A stretch of DNA of 64,000 nucleotides from Novosphingobium sp. JCM 18896 (GCF_025938095.1 NZ_JAPCZF010000001.1:124001-188000); one strand, 5' to 3'; numbered from the stretch's first letter, positions 33,616-41,936 are shown. The notes: generated by a model from the letters alone, not told the origin. A program made the numbers and translations.

Positions 33616-33963
33616 ATGACCACGCTGCCGCCCGACTTCGCCGATCTCGAGCGCTTCGTGCCCGACTGGGTCCATGCCGACGCGCCCGCGCGCATGGCCA
33701 AGCGCCAGGGCTCGACGATCGCCGACATCAAGGCCTTCTACCAGGCCATGCTGCCGCGCGGCGAGGCCGTGCTCGCCTGCCTGCGCGGCCACCAGCTCGG
33801 CGACCTGCCGGCCGAGGTCGAGACGCTCCTGCGGCTGATGCTGATGCTGGCCGAGGTCGCGCCCGCGGTCGAATGGTACGACGATCCCGCGGTCTACGAC
33901 GGCTTTCCCGTCGGACGCATCTGCTACACCCGGCTGATCTCCGATACGGGAGCCCAGGCATGA
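33616..33963 (+). CDS. Hypothetical 115-aa protein between VOC and Rieske genes (operon gene 5 of 7)
   Basis: I do not recognise a family. The protein is soluble and mildly acidic, with an N-terminal F-A-D-L-E-R-F-V-P-D-W-V, a helical middle (I-K-A-F-Y-Q-A-M-L-P-R-G-E-A-V-L-A-C-L-R and a Leu-rich V-E-T-L-L-R-L-M-L-M-L-A-E-V) and a C-terminal E-W-Y-D-D-P-A-V-Y-D-G-F-P. No cysteine pairs or metal motif stand out. The A of the next gene's ATG lies within its last sense codon (ATGA, 33960-33963), so its synthesis is tied to the Rieske oxygenase. An accessory or assembly role for that oxygenase is a guess from position. Coding is supported by spacing and codon use. Confidence 0.75.
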   Translation: MTTLPPDFADLERFVPDWVHADAPARMAKRQGSTIADIKAFYQAMLPRGEAVLACLRGHQLGDLPAEVETLLRLMLMLAEVAPAVEWYDDPAVYDGFPVGRICYTRLISDTGAQA

Positions 33964-35207
33964 ACGAGCTCGCCACCCCGCCGGTCCCCGGCATCGGCCT
34001 GACCGCGCGCTATCCCGAGATCGACACCGGCCCGGTCGACACCGCGATCTATCACGAACCTGCGGCCTACGCGAAGGAGATGGAAGCCATCTTCAAGCGA
34101 TCCTGGTTCATGGTCGGCCGGACCGAACAGATCGCGCGGGCGGGCGACTTCTTCACCTATACCTTGCCGACCTTCCGCCAGGAGATCCTGGTCTGCCGCG
34201 ATCGCGACGGCCATGTGAACGCGTTCCACAACGTCTGCACCCACCGCGGCAACGTCGTCGAGCATCGCAAGGAGGGGCACAGCCAGGGCCTCTTCATGTG
34301 CCGCTTCCACGGCTGGGCCTTCGATCTCAAGGGCGGCCTCGCGCGTATCCGAGACGAGGAAGGCTTCTTCGGCGTCGACAAGAGCTGCAACGGCCTGAAG
34401 CGCATGCCCGTCGGGGTCTGGCAGGGCTTCATCTGGGTCTGCCCGAGCGACGAGCCGTACCAGAGCCTCGAGGATTTCCTCGGCGAACAGGGCCGCGACA
34501 CCGCCGGCTATCCCTGGGGCGCCTGCACGCAGTCCTACCAGTTCGAGGTCGAGGTCGACTGCAACTGGAAGCTGGTCAATGACAGCCCGGCCGAGGTCTA
34601 TCACATCCCCGTGCTGCACCCGAATTCGGCGGCGCCGACGATGATGGCCTCGGGCAACATCATGGGCCGGCTGCTCGGCACCGAGATCAAGGGTCACCAC
34701 CGCACCAATTCGCACTACAGCGTGATGGGCGAGCCCAAGCCCGTGCAGAAGCTCGCCTATTTCCACGCCGCCGCGGCGCAGAACGTGGCGGTGGACGACA
34801 AGGGCTACGAACTGCCCAAGGGGATCAATCCCACGCGCTCGCCGTGGTGGACGGTCGACCTGATCCAGTTCTTCCCGACGATCGGCTTCACCCTGTCGGC
34901 GGGCATGTACACCGCGCACCAGGTCTGGCCGCTGGGCCCGAACAAGTCGCTCTACCAGCAGCGCGTCTTCGTCCGACCGGCGAAGACCGCGGCCGAGCGC
35001 TTCGGCCAGGAGAACACCATGGTCGAGTTCCGCGACGTGGTGATGGAGGACTTCTCCACGCTCGAACGCATCCAGCGCGCGCTCGACACCGGCCAGATCA
35101 AGCAGTTCCACTATCACGACCACGAACTGGCGCTGCGGCACCAGCATCATGTCGTGACCACGATCCTCGCGGAATGGGACCGCGAGCAAGCCTCAGCACA
35201 AGGATAA
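33960..35207 (+). CDS. Rieske non-haem iron oxygenase, alpha subunit (operon gene 6 of 7)
   Basis: The 415-aa protein has a Rieske [2Fe-2S] site C93-x-H95...C114-x2-H117 and a mononuclear iron site N-D-S-P-A-E-V-Y-H-I-P-V-L-H with H215 and H220. The residue bridging the two centres of neighbouring subunits, Asp in naphthalene dioxygenase, is Glu212 here, as in carnitine-type monooxygenases. No beta subunit, ferredoxin or reductase gene is adjacent; it is therefore likely an alpha-only oxygenase using a separate electron chain. Aromatic, amine and steroid substrates are all known for such proteins. Its ATG overlaps the previous stop and the PhyH gene starts 4 bp downstream. Confidence 0.93.
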   Translation: MNELATPPVPGIGLTARYPEIDTGPVDTAIYHEPAAYAKEMEAIFKRSWFMVGRTEQIARAGDFFTYTLPTFRQEILVCRDRDGHVNAFHNVCTHRGNVVEHRKEGHSQGLFMCRFHGWAFDLKGGLARIRDEEGFFGVDKSCNGLKRMPVGVWQGFIWVCPSDEPYQSLEDFLGEQGRDTAGYPWGACTQSYQFEVEVDCNWKLVNDSPAEVYHIPVLHPNSAAPTMMASGNIMGRLLGTEIKGHHRTNSHYSVMGEPKPVQKLAYFHAAAAQNVAVDDKGYELPKGINPTRSPWWTVDLIQFFPTIGFTLSAGMYTAHQVWPLGPNKSLYQQRVFVRPAKTAAERFGQENTMVEFRDVVMEDFSTLERIQRALDTGQIKQFHYHDHELALRHQHHVVTTILAEWDREQASAQG

Positions 35208-35211
35208 GACG

Positions 35212-36024
35212 ATGGCGACGATCGCACAGACCGCCCCCTGCCGCGCGGTGACGCCCGAGGAAGTGGCGCATTACGAGACGCACGGCTGGGTCCAGCTCAA
35301 GCGCTTCATCTCGCCCGAGATGATCGCGACGATGCTGACCAAGGCCAAGGAACTGATGGGCGAGGACGGCGACAGCAACCCGCCCTATGGCATCGACCAG
35401 CCCTATTTTAACGCCTTCGCCGCCTCGGGCTACAACGACGAGCGGGTGAAGCCGGTGTTCGACGGGATCGGCCAGGCGGCCAAGGCGCTGATGAACCGCA
35501 AGTCGGACTATGGCGTGCGCCTGTTCAACGACTTCTTCGCGCCCAAGCTGCCCGCGGCCAAGAAGACGCGCAACCAGGGCAATGGCCCGACCTCGTTCCA
35601 CCAGGACTACATCACCTTCGCGGTCGATCGTTCGGGTGGCATGACCTTCTGGATCCCGCTCGAAGCCTATGGGCCCGAGGCGGGGACGATGTCGTTCCTC
35701 AACGGCTCGCACAAGCTGGGGGTGCTGGGGAACTATACCAGTTACGACGGCAAGGACATTCGCGAGGTCTGGCCCGAGCTCAAGGACTGCGAGGAGAGCC
35801 CGCAGATCGACTACGAGCTGGGCGACATCACCGTGCACACGCACCTGACCGTGCATGGGGCCGGCGCCAACCACCTCGACCGGCCGCGCTGGGCCTACCT
35901 CGTCCTGCCGCAACCTGCCGACGCACGATGGAACGGCGCGCCGCCCGAGGCCTTCGATCCCAAGGCGCATGGCATGGAGCCTTACGGCAAGTTCCCCGAC
36001 GAGGCGTTTCCGATCATCGGGTGA
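35212..36024 (+). CDS. Phytanoyl-CoA dioxygenase (PhyH) family protein (operon gene 7 of 7)
   Basis: The 270-aa Fe(II)/2-oxoglutarate enzyme has H130-x-D132 (S-F-H-Q-D-Y) and the distal H215 (L-T-V-H-G-A-G), with Arg in the R-P-R-W-A-Y strand for 2-oxoglutarate. PhyH proteins hydroxylate fatty acyl-CoAs, antibiotics and other secondary metabolites. It ends the operon; palindromic repeat D begins 17 bp after its stop. Having a Rieske and a PhyH oxygenase in consecutive genes suggests two oxidations of one molecule. Confidence 0.9.
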   Translation: MATIAQTAPCRAVTPEEVAHYETHGWVQLKRFISPEMIATMLTKAKELMGEDGDSNPPYGIDQPYFNAFAASGYNDERVKPVFDGIGQAAKALMNRKSDYGVRLFNDFFAPKLPAAKKTRNQGNGPTSFHQDYITFAVDRSGGMTFWIPLEAYGPEAGTMSFLNGSHKLGVLGNYTSYDGKDIREVWPELKDCEESPQIDYELGDITVHTHLTVHGAGANHLDRPRWAYLVLPQPADARWNGAPPEAFDPKAHGMEPYGKFPDEAFPIIG

Positions 36025-36041
36025 GGGGGCGGCGAAAGTTT

Positions 36042-36133
36042 CGTCATCCCCGCGAAAGCGGGGACCTTTGGCCTGTGTTTCTCCGCACCCTAGGACAAGG
36101 CCGAGAGAGGTCCCCGCTTTCGCGGGGATGACG
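36042..36133. repeat. Palindromic intergenic repeat, family D
   Basis: Perfect 26-bp arms at 36042-36067 and 36108-36133 begin CGTCATCCCCGCGAAAG; each arm can itself fold as CCCCG-CGAAAG-CGGGG. The 40-bp centre has no visible coding. The element fills most of the gap between the PhyH and PfkB-family genes. Confidence 0.9.
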
Positions 36134-36153
36134 GGGCTTGTAGGCTCACCCCC

Positions 36154-37083
36154 ATGAAATCCATCGCCACCCTGACGCTCAACCCGACGATCGATGCCTC
36201 CTACGACGTCGATCGGGTCATCCCGACGCACAAGATCCGCACGCGCAACGAGCGCTACGAGCCCGGCGGTGGCGGGATCAACGTCGCGCGCGTGTTCTGC
36301 CGGCTCGGCGGCAAGGTCGAATGCCTCTACCTCTCGGGTGGCGGCACCGGCGCGGCCTTCGATGGGCTGCTCGACGACATGGGCCTGCCGCGCCGCCACG
36401 TCACGATCGCCGAGCCGACGCGCGTCGCCAGCGCGGTGCACGAGGCCGAAACGGGCAAGGAATTCCGCTTCGTCCCCGCCGGGCCGACGATCTCGGAGGA
36501 AGAGTGTGCGGCTTGCCTCGACCTGCTGCGCGAAGTCGACTGCGACTACTTCGTCGCCAGCGGCTCGCTGCCGCCGGGCATCGCCGACGATTTCTACGTC
36601 CGCGCCGGCGCGCTCCTGCGCGAGCGCGGCATTCCGCTGGTGCTCGACACTTCGGGCCACGCGCTGAAGGAAACCCTGACCGCGGGCGGCGTCTATCTGG
36701 TCAAGCCGAGCGCTGGCGAATTGCGCCAGTTCACCGGCGAGGCGCTGGAAACGCCCGAGGACATCGCCGCGGCGGCCATGGCGATCGTCGCGGCGGGGCA
36801 GGCCGAACTCGTCGCGGTGACGCTCGGCCACAAGGGCGCGGTGCTGGCGCAGGCCTCGGGCACGACCTTCGTGCCGGCGCTGGAGATCGAGGCGCGCAGC
36901 GCCGTCGGTGCGGGCGACAGCTTCCTCGCGACAATGCTCTTCGCGCTGTCCGAGGGGCGCGATCCGGTCGAGGCCTTTCGCTACGGCATGGCCGGCGGCG
37001 CTGCCTCGGTGCTCAATCCGGGTACCGGCCTCGCGCATCCCGACGACATCGAGCGGCTGTTCGCGCAGGTCGCGCGGGCCTAG
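36154..37083 (+). CDS. PfkB-family hexose/1-phosphofructokinase
   Basis: The 309-aa ribokinase-superfamily kinase shows the start L-T-L-N-P-T-I-D-A-S, the substrate motif G-G-G-G-I-N-V-A-R and the catalytic Asp in S-A-V-G-A-G-D-S-F. This is the 1-phosphofructokinase/tagatose-6-phosphate kinase subgroup, which phosphorylates a phosphosugar with ATP, close in pattern to the minor phosphofructokinase PfkB. It is not coupled to the catabolic operon upstream (130 bp and a repeat away) and its stop overlaps that of the convergent alcohol dehydrogenase gene. I do not assign a gene symbol because the exact substrate is uncertain. Confidence 0.88.
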   Translation: MKSIATLTLNPTIDASYDVDRVIPTHKIRTRNERYEPGGGGINVARVFCRLGGKVECLYLSGGGTGAAFDGLLDDMGLPRRHVTIAEPTRVASAVHEAETGKEFRFVPAGPTISEEECAACLDLLREVDCDYFVASGSLPPGIADDFYVRAGALLRERGIPLVLDTSGHALKETLTAGGVYLVKPSAGELRQFTGEALETPEDIAAAAMAIVAAGQAELVAVTLGHKGAVLAQASGTTFVPALEIEARSAVGAGDSFLATMLFALSEGRDPVEAFRYGMAGGAASVLNPGTGLAHPDDIERLFAQVARA

Positions 37084-38021
37084 AACTCCGCGACGATCCG
37101 CCCGACCACGCCGCCCGCCTCCAGCCGTGCCAGCCCGGCCGGGATCTCGTCGAAGCCGATGGTCGAGGCCTCGATCGTCAGCTCGCCGCGCGCCATATGG
37201 GCGATGACCGCGGCGGTGTTCTCGGGCTGGCCGCCGCCCGAGCCCACGAGCGTGACCGACTTGCCGACGAGTTCCATCGTCGAGATCGTCGCCGATGTCC
37301 GGCCGAGCCCGACCTGGACCACGCGCCCACCGACGCTCACCGTGCGGATCGCGCCGGCCGTGGTCTCGCCGAAACCGGCGAAGTCGACGATCAGGTCGAG
37401 CCCGAGCCCGACCATGTCGAGCACGTCGGGAAACACCTCGATCACGCCCTGCTCGCGCGCCGCGGGCCAGGCCTCGCGCCGCGGTTCGGCGGCCCAGACC
37501 TGCGTGCCGCCGAGCACGGCGAGCCTTGCGCCGGTCATGCCCAGGCCGCCGAGACCGATCACGCCGACCTTCATCCCCGGCTGCAGCGCACCGGCCTTGT
37601 AGAGCGCGGTATGCGAGGTCTGGCCGGCGTCGGTCGCGGCCGCGCCCTGCGCGAAGCTGACCGTGTCGGGCAGGGGGATCAGGCAGGCGGGCGGCACCAG
37701 GCAATGCGTGGCATAGCCACCGTCGGCGTGGCGCCCGGGGCAGAACTCAAGGCTGCCCGAGGCGACGACGCGTTGGCCCACGGCAAGGCCGCCGACGCCG
37801 CCACCCAACGCGGCGATCTCGCCCGCGACCTCGTGGCCGAGGATCAGCGGCGGCGGCACCGGCATGAACGGGGTCAGCGTGCCGTCCATCCGGCCGACGT
37901 CGCTGTGGCAGAGCCCCGATGCGCGCACGCGCAACAGCACCTCGCCCGGACTGGGGCGCGGCGTCTCGCGCTCGATCCGTTCGAGCGGCCGATGCGCGCC
38001 GGTGAACAGCCAGGCTTCCAT
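37080..38021 (-). CDS. Zinc-type alcohol dehydrogenase, short form without structural zinc
   Basis: The 313-aa medium-chain dehydrogenase has catalytic-zinc ligands C38 (G-L-C-H-S-D) and H63-E64 (L-G-H-E-V-A-G) and the nucleotide-binding G-L-G-G-L-G. The lobe that normally holds four structural-zinc cysteines is reduced to S-G-S-L-E-F-C-P-G-R-H, with one Cys, and the protein is about 30 residues shorter than usual. ATG at 38021 is one base from the stop of the upstream SDR gene, so they form an operon. It converges on the PfkB-family gene with overlapping stop codons. Substrate is an alcohol or aldehyde of unknown kind. Confidence 0.88.
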   Translation of the reverse strand: MEAWLFTGAHRPLERIERETPRPSPGEVLLRVRASGLCHSDVGRMDGTLTPFMPVPPPLILGHEVAGEIAALGGGVGGLAVGQRVVASGSLEFCPGRHADGGYATHCLVPPACLIPLPDTVSFAQGAAATDAGQTSHTALYKAGALQPGMKVGVIGLGGLGMTGARLAVLGGTQVWAAEPRREAWPAAREQGVIEVFPDVLDMVGLGLDLIVDFAGFGETTAGAIRTVSVGGRVVQVGLGRTSATISTMELVGKSVTLVGSGGGQPENTAAVIAHMARGELTIEASTIGFDEIPAGLARLEAGGVVGRIVAEF

Positions 38022-38022
38022 C

Positions 38023-38790
38023 CTAGAGCTTGAAGCCGCCCGAGGCGTCGATCGTCTGCGCGGTGATCCAGCGGCCGAGCGGCGAGGCGAGGGCATAGAC
38101 GATGTCGGCGATCTCTTTGGGCTGGCCGAAGCGCTTGAGCGCGGTGAAGTCGATCACGCCCTTGGCCAGTTCGGGATCCTCGGTGACGTGGAGGTTGGTC
38201 TCGCCCGCAGTGAAGCCCGGCGAGACCGCGTTGACCGTGATGCCGCGATGGCCGAGGTCCTGCGCCAGCACGCGGGTGAAGGCCTCGACCGCCGCCTTGG
38301 CCATCGAATAGACGATGATGCCGGGATCGGTCAGCCGCGATCCGGTCGACGAGATGTTCACCACGCGGCCGTGGTCGCGCAGATGGTGGTAGAGCGCGCG
38401 GGTCAGCAGGAAGGGGCCGCGCACGTTGTTGTTGAAGGTCTGGTCGTAGAGCGCCTCAGTGCTGTCGAGGATCGTCGCATAGTCGCCGCCGCCGATGTTG
38501 TTGATCAGGATGTCGATCTCTTTCGAGCCGGTGCGGGCGGTGAATTCCTTGTCGAGCGCGGCGATCAGCTTCTCGTTCTCGCCGGGCTCGCCGATCCTGG
38601 CCTGGACGGTGAAGGCCTGGCCGCCGGCGGCCTCGATCGCGGCGACCGTGTCGGCCGCGGCCTGGTGGTTGCCCGCATAGTTGACCGCGACCAGCGCGCC
38701 CGCCGCCGCCAGCCGCTCGGCCATGGCGCGGCCGATGCCGCGTCCGCCGCCGGTGACCAGCGCCGTCTTGCCTGCCAGATCCTTCTGCAT
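38023..38790 (-). CDS. SDR-family oxidoreductase
   Basis: The 255-aa protein has T-G-G-G-R-G-I-G-R, N-N-I-G (variant of N-N-A-G), N-I-S-S-T-G as Ser site and Y-S-M-A-K. V-N-Y-A-G at the end of strand 2 lacks Asp, which favours NADPH. Its start lies 49 bp beyond the stop of the TetR gene on the same strand, and its stop is one base from the alcohol dehydrogenase start. The three genes may form one unit under TetR control. Confidence 0.9.
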   Translation of the reverse strand: MQKDLAGKTALVTGGGRGIGRAMAERLAAAGALVAVNYAGNHQAAADTVAAIEAAGGQAFTVQARIGEPGENEKLIAALDKEFTARTGSKEIDILINNIGGGDYATILDSTEALYDQTFNNNVRGPFLLTRALYHHLRDHGRVVNISSTGSRLTDPGIIVYSMAKAAVEAFTRVLAQDLGHRGITVNAVSPGFTAGETNLHVTEDPELAKGVIDFTALKRFGQPKEIADIVYALASPLGRWITAQTIDASGGFKL

Positions 38791-38839
38791 TCGCTCGTTC
38801 CTCTCCCTGGCCGTCCCGCGGGACCGGCCGAGGAGGACC

Positions 38840-39493
38840 TCAGGCGACGATCGCGCGGCGGCAGAATTCCCAGATTTCGTCGGCGAGCCGCGGCCGGCGA
38901 TAGCTGGCCTGCTCTCCGCTTTCTTCCATCAGCGTCTCGATGTGGACGGTGCTCGCGATCAGATTGTAGATCAGCGTGGCTTGCAAGATGGGATCGCACT
39001 CGCGCACCTGACCGATGCGGATGCCCGCGCTGATCCTTTCGGCAATCATCGTGATCAGCGGCTGCAGCGCGGCTTCGAGCTCGGCCGGGCGGCTCTGCGC
39101 GAGCCGCATGTGCTCGCGCACCATGGCCGAGATGCGGCGCATGCCGATCCGGCCCTGATGGGGCTGCGAGCCGAGCACGAGCAGATCGACGACCACGCGG
39201 AGCTGGTCGAGCGGCTCGGCGAGATGCGCCGTCTCGCGTTCGAGGTGTTCGGCGGATTCGCGCAAGGTCTCGGCGAAGACCGCGACGACGAGATCGTCCT
39301 TGCCCTCGAACCGCTCGTAGAACGCGCGGCGGGCGAGGCCGGTGCGCTTGAGCATCGCGCGGATGGTCAGCCCGTCGAGGCCTTCTTCCTCGAGCAGTTC
39401 GTTGGCGGCGGCGATGATGCTTGCCCTGCGGACGCACTCGGCGTCATTGTCGGGCGTATCGGCGGAGACTGCCAGGTCGGCGTGTGGCGACAT
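38840..39493 (-). CDS. TetR-family regulator next to the ferredoxin-P450 pair
   Basis: The 217-aa protein has the TetR helix-turn-helix at residues 24-70 (A-S-I-I-A-A-A-N-E-L-L-E-E-E-G-L-D-G-L-T-I...T-G-L-A-R-R-A-F-Y-E-R-F), followed by a ligand-binding domain. It is divergent from the ferredoxin and P450 genes and the intergenic region contains a 15-bp palindrome just downstream of a plausible promoter for them. It probably represses the pair, and perhaps the SDR/ADH genes behind it, until a pathway compound binds. Confidence 0.9.
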   Translation of the reverse strand: MSPHADLAVSADTPDNDAECVRRASIIAAANELLEEEGLDGLTIRAMLKRTGLARRAFYERFEGKDDLVVAVFAETLRESAEHLERETAHLAEPLDQLRVVVDLLVLGSQPHQGRIGMRRISAMVREHMRLAQSRPAELEAALQPLITMIAERISAGIRIGQVRECDPILQATLIYNLIASTVHIETLMEESGEQASYRRPRLADEIWEFCRRAIVA

Positions 39494-39539
39494 GGCACTT
39501 CGGTTACCGTGTCCGGGGCCGCAGGTCCAGCCGCGGACA

Positions 39540-39585
39540 TTGACAAAATCGGGTATAGGTTCTACAAAACGAGAACACTGTTCTC
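39540..39585 (+). promoter_or_regulatory. Promoter with operator palindrome for the ferredoxin-P450 genes
   Basis: TTGACA at 39540-39545 and TACAAA at 39563-39568 are 17 bp apart. GAGAACA-c-TGTTCTC, a palindrome with perfect 7-bp arms, lies at 39571-39585, over the expected start site. This is the geometry of steric repression by the divergent TetR protein. Confidence 0.65.
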
Positions 39586-39608
39586 AACTGTTTCTGGAGT
39601 ATTTCGCA

Positions 39609-39935
39609 ATGCCGCTAGTCACCTACGTCGATCATGATGGAACCCGCCATGAGGTCGAGGTGGAGGTCGGCGACAACGTGATGCGCGGTGCGGTCAACAA
39701 CGGCGTCGAGGGCATCGTCGGCGAATGCAGCGGTGGCCTGGCCTGTGCGACCTGCCATTGCTACGTCGCGGCCGACTGGGCCGACGTGGCGGGCACGCCG
39801 ACCTCGGACGACGAGCGCGACATGCTCGAATCCGCTGCGGCCGAGGTGCGTCCGACCAGCCGCCTGAGCTGCCAGATCGAAGTCACCGCCGAGCTCGACG
39901 GTCTCGTGGTCGAACTGCCCGAGCGTCAGTACTGA
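39609..39935 (+). CDS. [2Fe-2S] ferredoxin, adrenodoxin/putidaredoxin type
   Basis: The 108-aa ferredoxin has the cluster cysteines C-x5-C-x2-C (E-C-S-G-G-L-A-C-A-T-C-H-C-Y) and the fourth in L-S-C-Q-I-E, as in putidaredoxin-like electron donors to class I P450s. GGAG lies 9 bp before the ATG. The P450 gene follows after 21 bp. It is the only such ferredoxin in the window, so it may serve other P450s and perhaps the Rieske oxygenase. The matching ferredoxin reductase is not here. Confidence 0.93.
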   Translation: MPLVTYVDHDGTRHEVEVEVGDNVMRGAVNNGVEGIVGECSGGLACATCHCYVAADWADVAGTPTSDDERDMLESAAAEVRPTSRLSCQIEVTAELDGLVVELPERQY

Positions 39936-39956
39936 GCGGAACTGGGAGAGAAAACC

Positions 39957-41228
39957 ATGGCCACCGCCCCCATCGTCATTCCCGAGAACGATCCGCGCAA
40001 TCCGGTGCCGTTCCCGCTGCCGCGCCTGGCCGGCCCGGACCAGGTGCCCGATCACGTTCCCGAAGCGCTGATCCGCTCGACGAACATGCTGTTCAACCCG
40101 GAATTCCTCGCCGATCCCTATGCCTATTTCTCGGGCATGCACGAGAAGCTGCCGCCGATCTATTATGACGTCGGCCGCATGGGCAACGCCTGGAACCTCA
40201 CCAAGCACGAGGACGCCTTCTTCGCGCTGCGCCATGGCGAGTATTTCTCCTCGGCCAGCTCGACGCCGTTCCCGCGCGATCCCAGCGACTACTTCTACTT
40301 CCTGCCGATCGAGATCGATCCGCCGATGCACCGCAAGTATCGCGCGATCGTCGATCCGCTGGTCAATCCCCAAGCCGTGCTCAAGTGGGAAGAGCGCATC
40401 CGCAAGTTGTCGAACGACCTGATCGACGCGGTGATTGCCAAGGGCGAGTGCGAGTTCACCGAGGACTTCGCGCGGCCGCTGCCGGTCTGCGTATTCCTCG
40501 ACCTCATGGGCCTGCCGCAGGACATGCGCGACCAGTTCGTCACCTGGGTGGTGCAGCTGCTCAAGAACTTCGATCCCGCGCAGATGATCCCGACGATGAA
40601 GATCATCGGCGACTATCTGAAGAGCGCGATCGAGGACAAGCGCAAGAACCCCGACGAGGGCATGATCAGCCGCATCGTCCACGCCGCGCCGAACGGCGAG
40701 CCGCTGTCCGACAAGGAGATCTTCGGCTTCGTCTTCTTCGTCTTCATCGCCGGGATCGACACGGTCTACGCGACGCTCAACAACATCTGGTACTGGCTCG
40801 CGCGCAATCCCGATCGCCGGCACGAGATGATGGCCGATCCCGACAACATCAACGCCCAGGTCGAAGAGCTGCTGCGCGTGTTCTCGGTGACCTTCTCGGG
40901 CCGCATCCTCAAGCAGGATCTCGAGCTGCGCGGCGTGCAGATGAAGGCCGGCGATCGCCTGACTTCGATCCTGCCCGCCTGCAACTACGATCCCGAGGTC
41001 TTCCCCGAACCGCGCAAGATCGACTTCCATCGCCCGCGCAAGCCGATCCTGGCCTTCGCCGGCGGCGTGCACTCGTGCATGGGCGCGCACCTGGCGCGGC
41101 TCGAGATCAAGATCGGCCTGCAGGAATGGCTCAAGCGCATCCCCGAGTTCTCGGTGAAGCCCGGCGCCGAGATCAAGTATCCGCCGAGCGCGGTGGTCGG
41201 CCCCGAGCCGCTGCCGCTGGTCTGGTAA
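39957..41228 (+). CDS. Cytochrome P450 (third of five), paired with ferredoxin
   Basis: The 423-aa protein has A-G-I-D-T in the I helix, E-E-L-L-R-V as E-x-x-R and F-A-G-G-V-H-S-C-M-G as haem loop. The pattern of the N-terminal region (P-F-P-L-P-R-L...N-M-L-F-N-P-E-F) resembles camphor/terpene hydroxylases such as CYP101-type enzymes, an impression only. GGGAGAG precedes the ATG. It forms an operon with the ferredoxin under the TetR-flanked promoter, so this is the best-defined P450 system of the window. Confidence 0.93.
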   Translation: MATAPIVIPENDPRNPVPFPLPRLAGPDQVPDHVPEALIRSTNMLFNPEFLADPYAYFSGMHEKLPPIYYDVGRMGNAWNLTKHEDAFFALRHGEYFSSASSTPFPRDPSDYFYFLPIEIDPPMHRKYRAIVDPLVNPQAVLKWEERIRKLSNDLIDAVIAKGECEFTEDFARPLPVCVFLDLMGLPQDMRDQFVTWVVQLLKNFDPAQMIPTMKIIGDYLKSAIEDKRKNPDEGMISRIVHAAPNGEPLSDKEIFGFVFFVFIAGIDTVYATLNNIWYWLARNPDRRHEMMADPDNINAQVEELLRVFSVTFSGRILKQDLELRGVQMKAGDRLTSILPACNYDPEVFPEPRKIDFHRPRKPILAFAGGVHSCMGAHLARLEIKIGLQEWLKRIPEFSVKPGAEIKYPPSAVVGPEPLPLVW

Positions 41229-41231
41229 GGC

Positions 41232-41888
41232 TCAGCAGCCGCCACGTTCGGGACGGAAACGCACCTCCCGATCGTGGCGGATCAGCAGCAGTTCGCGTCC
41301 GTCGACCGTCAGCGGCTCGTGCGCGAAGGCGATCTGGCCGAGGTCGTTGGGCGCGAAGCTGAAGCGGGCTTCGCTCGCGCTGCCGGCGGTCAGCGCGAAG
41401 CGCTCGCTCTCGAGATCGAGCGCGGGCAGCTGGAACTTCACCGACACCACCGTCTGCCCGGGCTTAAGCGGCACGACCCAGGTCTGGTAGCCGAGCGGGC
41501 TGCCCAGGGTCGAACCGTCGCTGAGCACGATCAGCGCGTTGAAGAACTGCGGCGAAAGCCCGTCGGGCAGGTCGAGCTTGAGGCGGAATTCGTCCGCGCC
41601 GGCTGCACTCTCGCCGACGAGGGCAAAGCGCGGCGGATTGACCGGATCGCTGTCGAGCAGGACCTGCGTGCCATCGCTCTCCCAGCGTCCCTGCGCGCGC
41701 TCGTCGATCGCGCCATAGGACAGGCCGTAGCGAAATCGCCCGTCGGAGGCGAGGATCAGCTCTGCGGCGACCTCGGTCGCGCCGCCGTTGTACTGGCCCG
41801 CAAGGCAGCGGGCGGGCGCGGCGTAGGCAGCAGAGGCAAGCTGGATCGTCAGCGCGAGCGCGCCAAACAAAGATAGTGGACGCAACAT
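41232..41888 (-). CDS. Exported hypothetical protein (218 aa)
   Basis: An N-terminal signal peptide (L-S-L-F-G-A-L-A-L-T-I-Q-L-A-S-A-A-Y-A/A) indicates export. The mature part starts A-P-A-R-C-L-A-G-Q-Y-N-G-G and is mostly predicted beta structure, with Cys near each end that might form a disulphide. I do not recognise the family. The stop is 4 bp from the P450 stop on the other strand, and the start is divergent from the second TauD-type gene. Confidence 0.75.
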   Translation of the reverse strand: MLRPLSLFGALALTIQLASAAYAAPARCLAGQYNGGATEVAAELILASDGRFRYGLSYGAIDERAQGRWESDGTQVLLDSDPVNPPRFALVGESAAGADEFRLKLDLPDGLSPQFFNALIVLSDGSTLGSPLGYQTWVVPLKPGQTVVSVKFQLPALDLESERFALTAGSASEARFSFAPNDLGQIAFAHEPLTVDGRELLLIRHDREVRFRPERGGC

Positions 41889-41905
41889 AAGACTGGCAAG
41901 CGACT

Positions 41906-41936
41906 CCGGTTTGCTGCACCATTCGCGGCAAACGGG
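41906..41936. promoter_or_regulatory. Inverted repeat between divergent exported-protein and TauD genes
   Basis: CCGGTTTGC and GCAAACGGG pair with one mismatch across a 13-bp spacer in the 84-bp intergenic region. Its position suits an operator for one or both genes. Confidence 0.35.

Noticed and set aside
36042-36133. CRISPR-like repeat
   Set aside because: There are only two arms and they are inverted, with no regular spacers or cas genes.
35098-37704. 868-codon minus-strand open frame
   Set aside because: It is antisense to the Rieske, PhyH and PfkB genes, crosses repeat D, and shows no family features.
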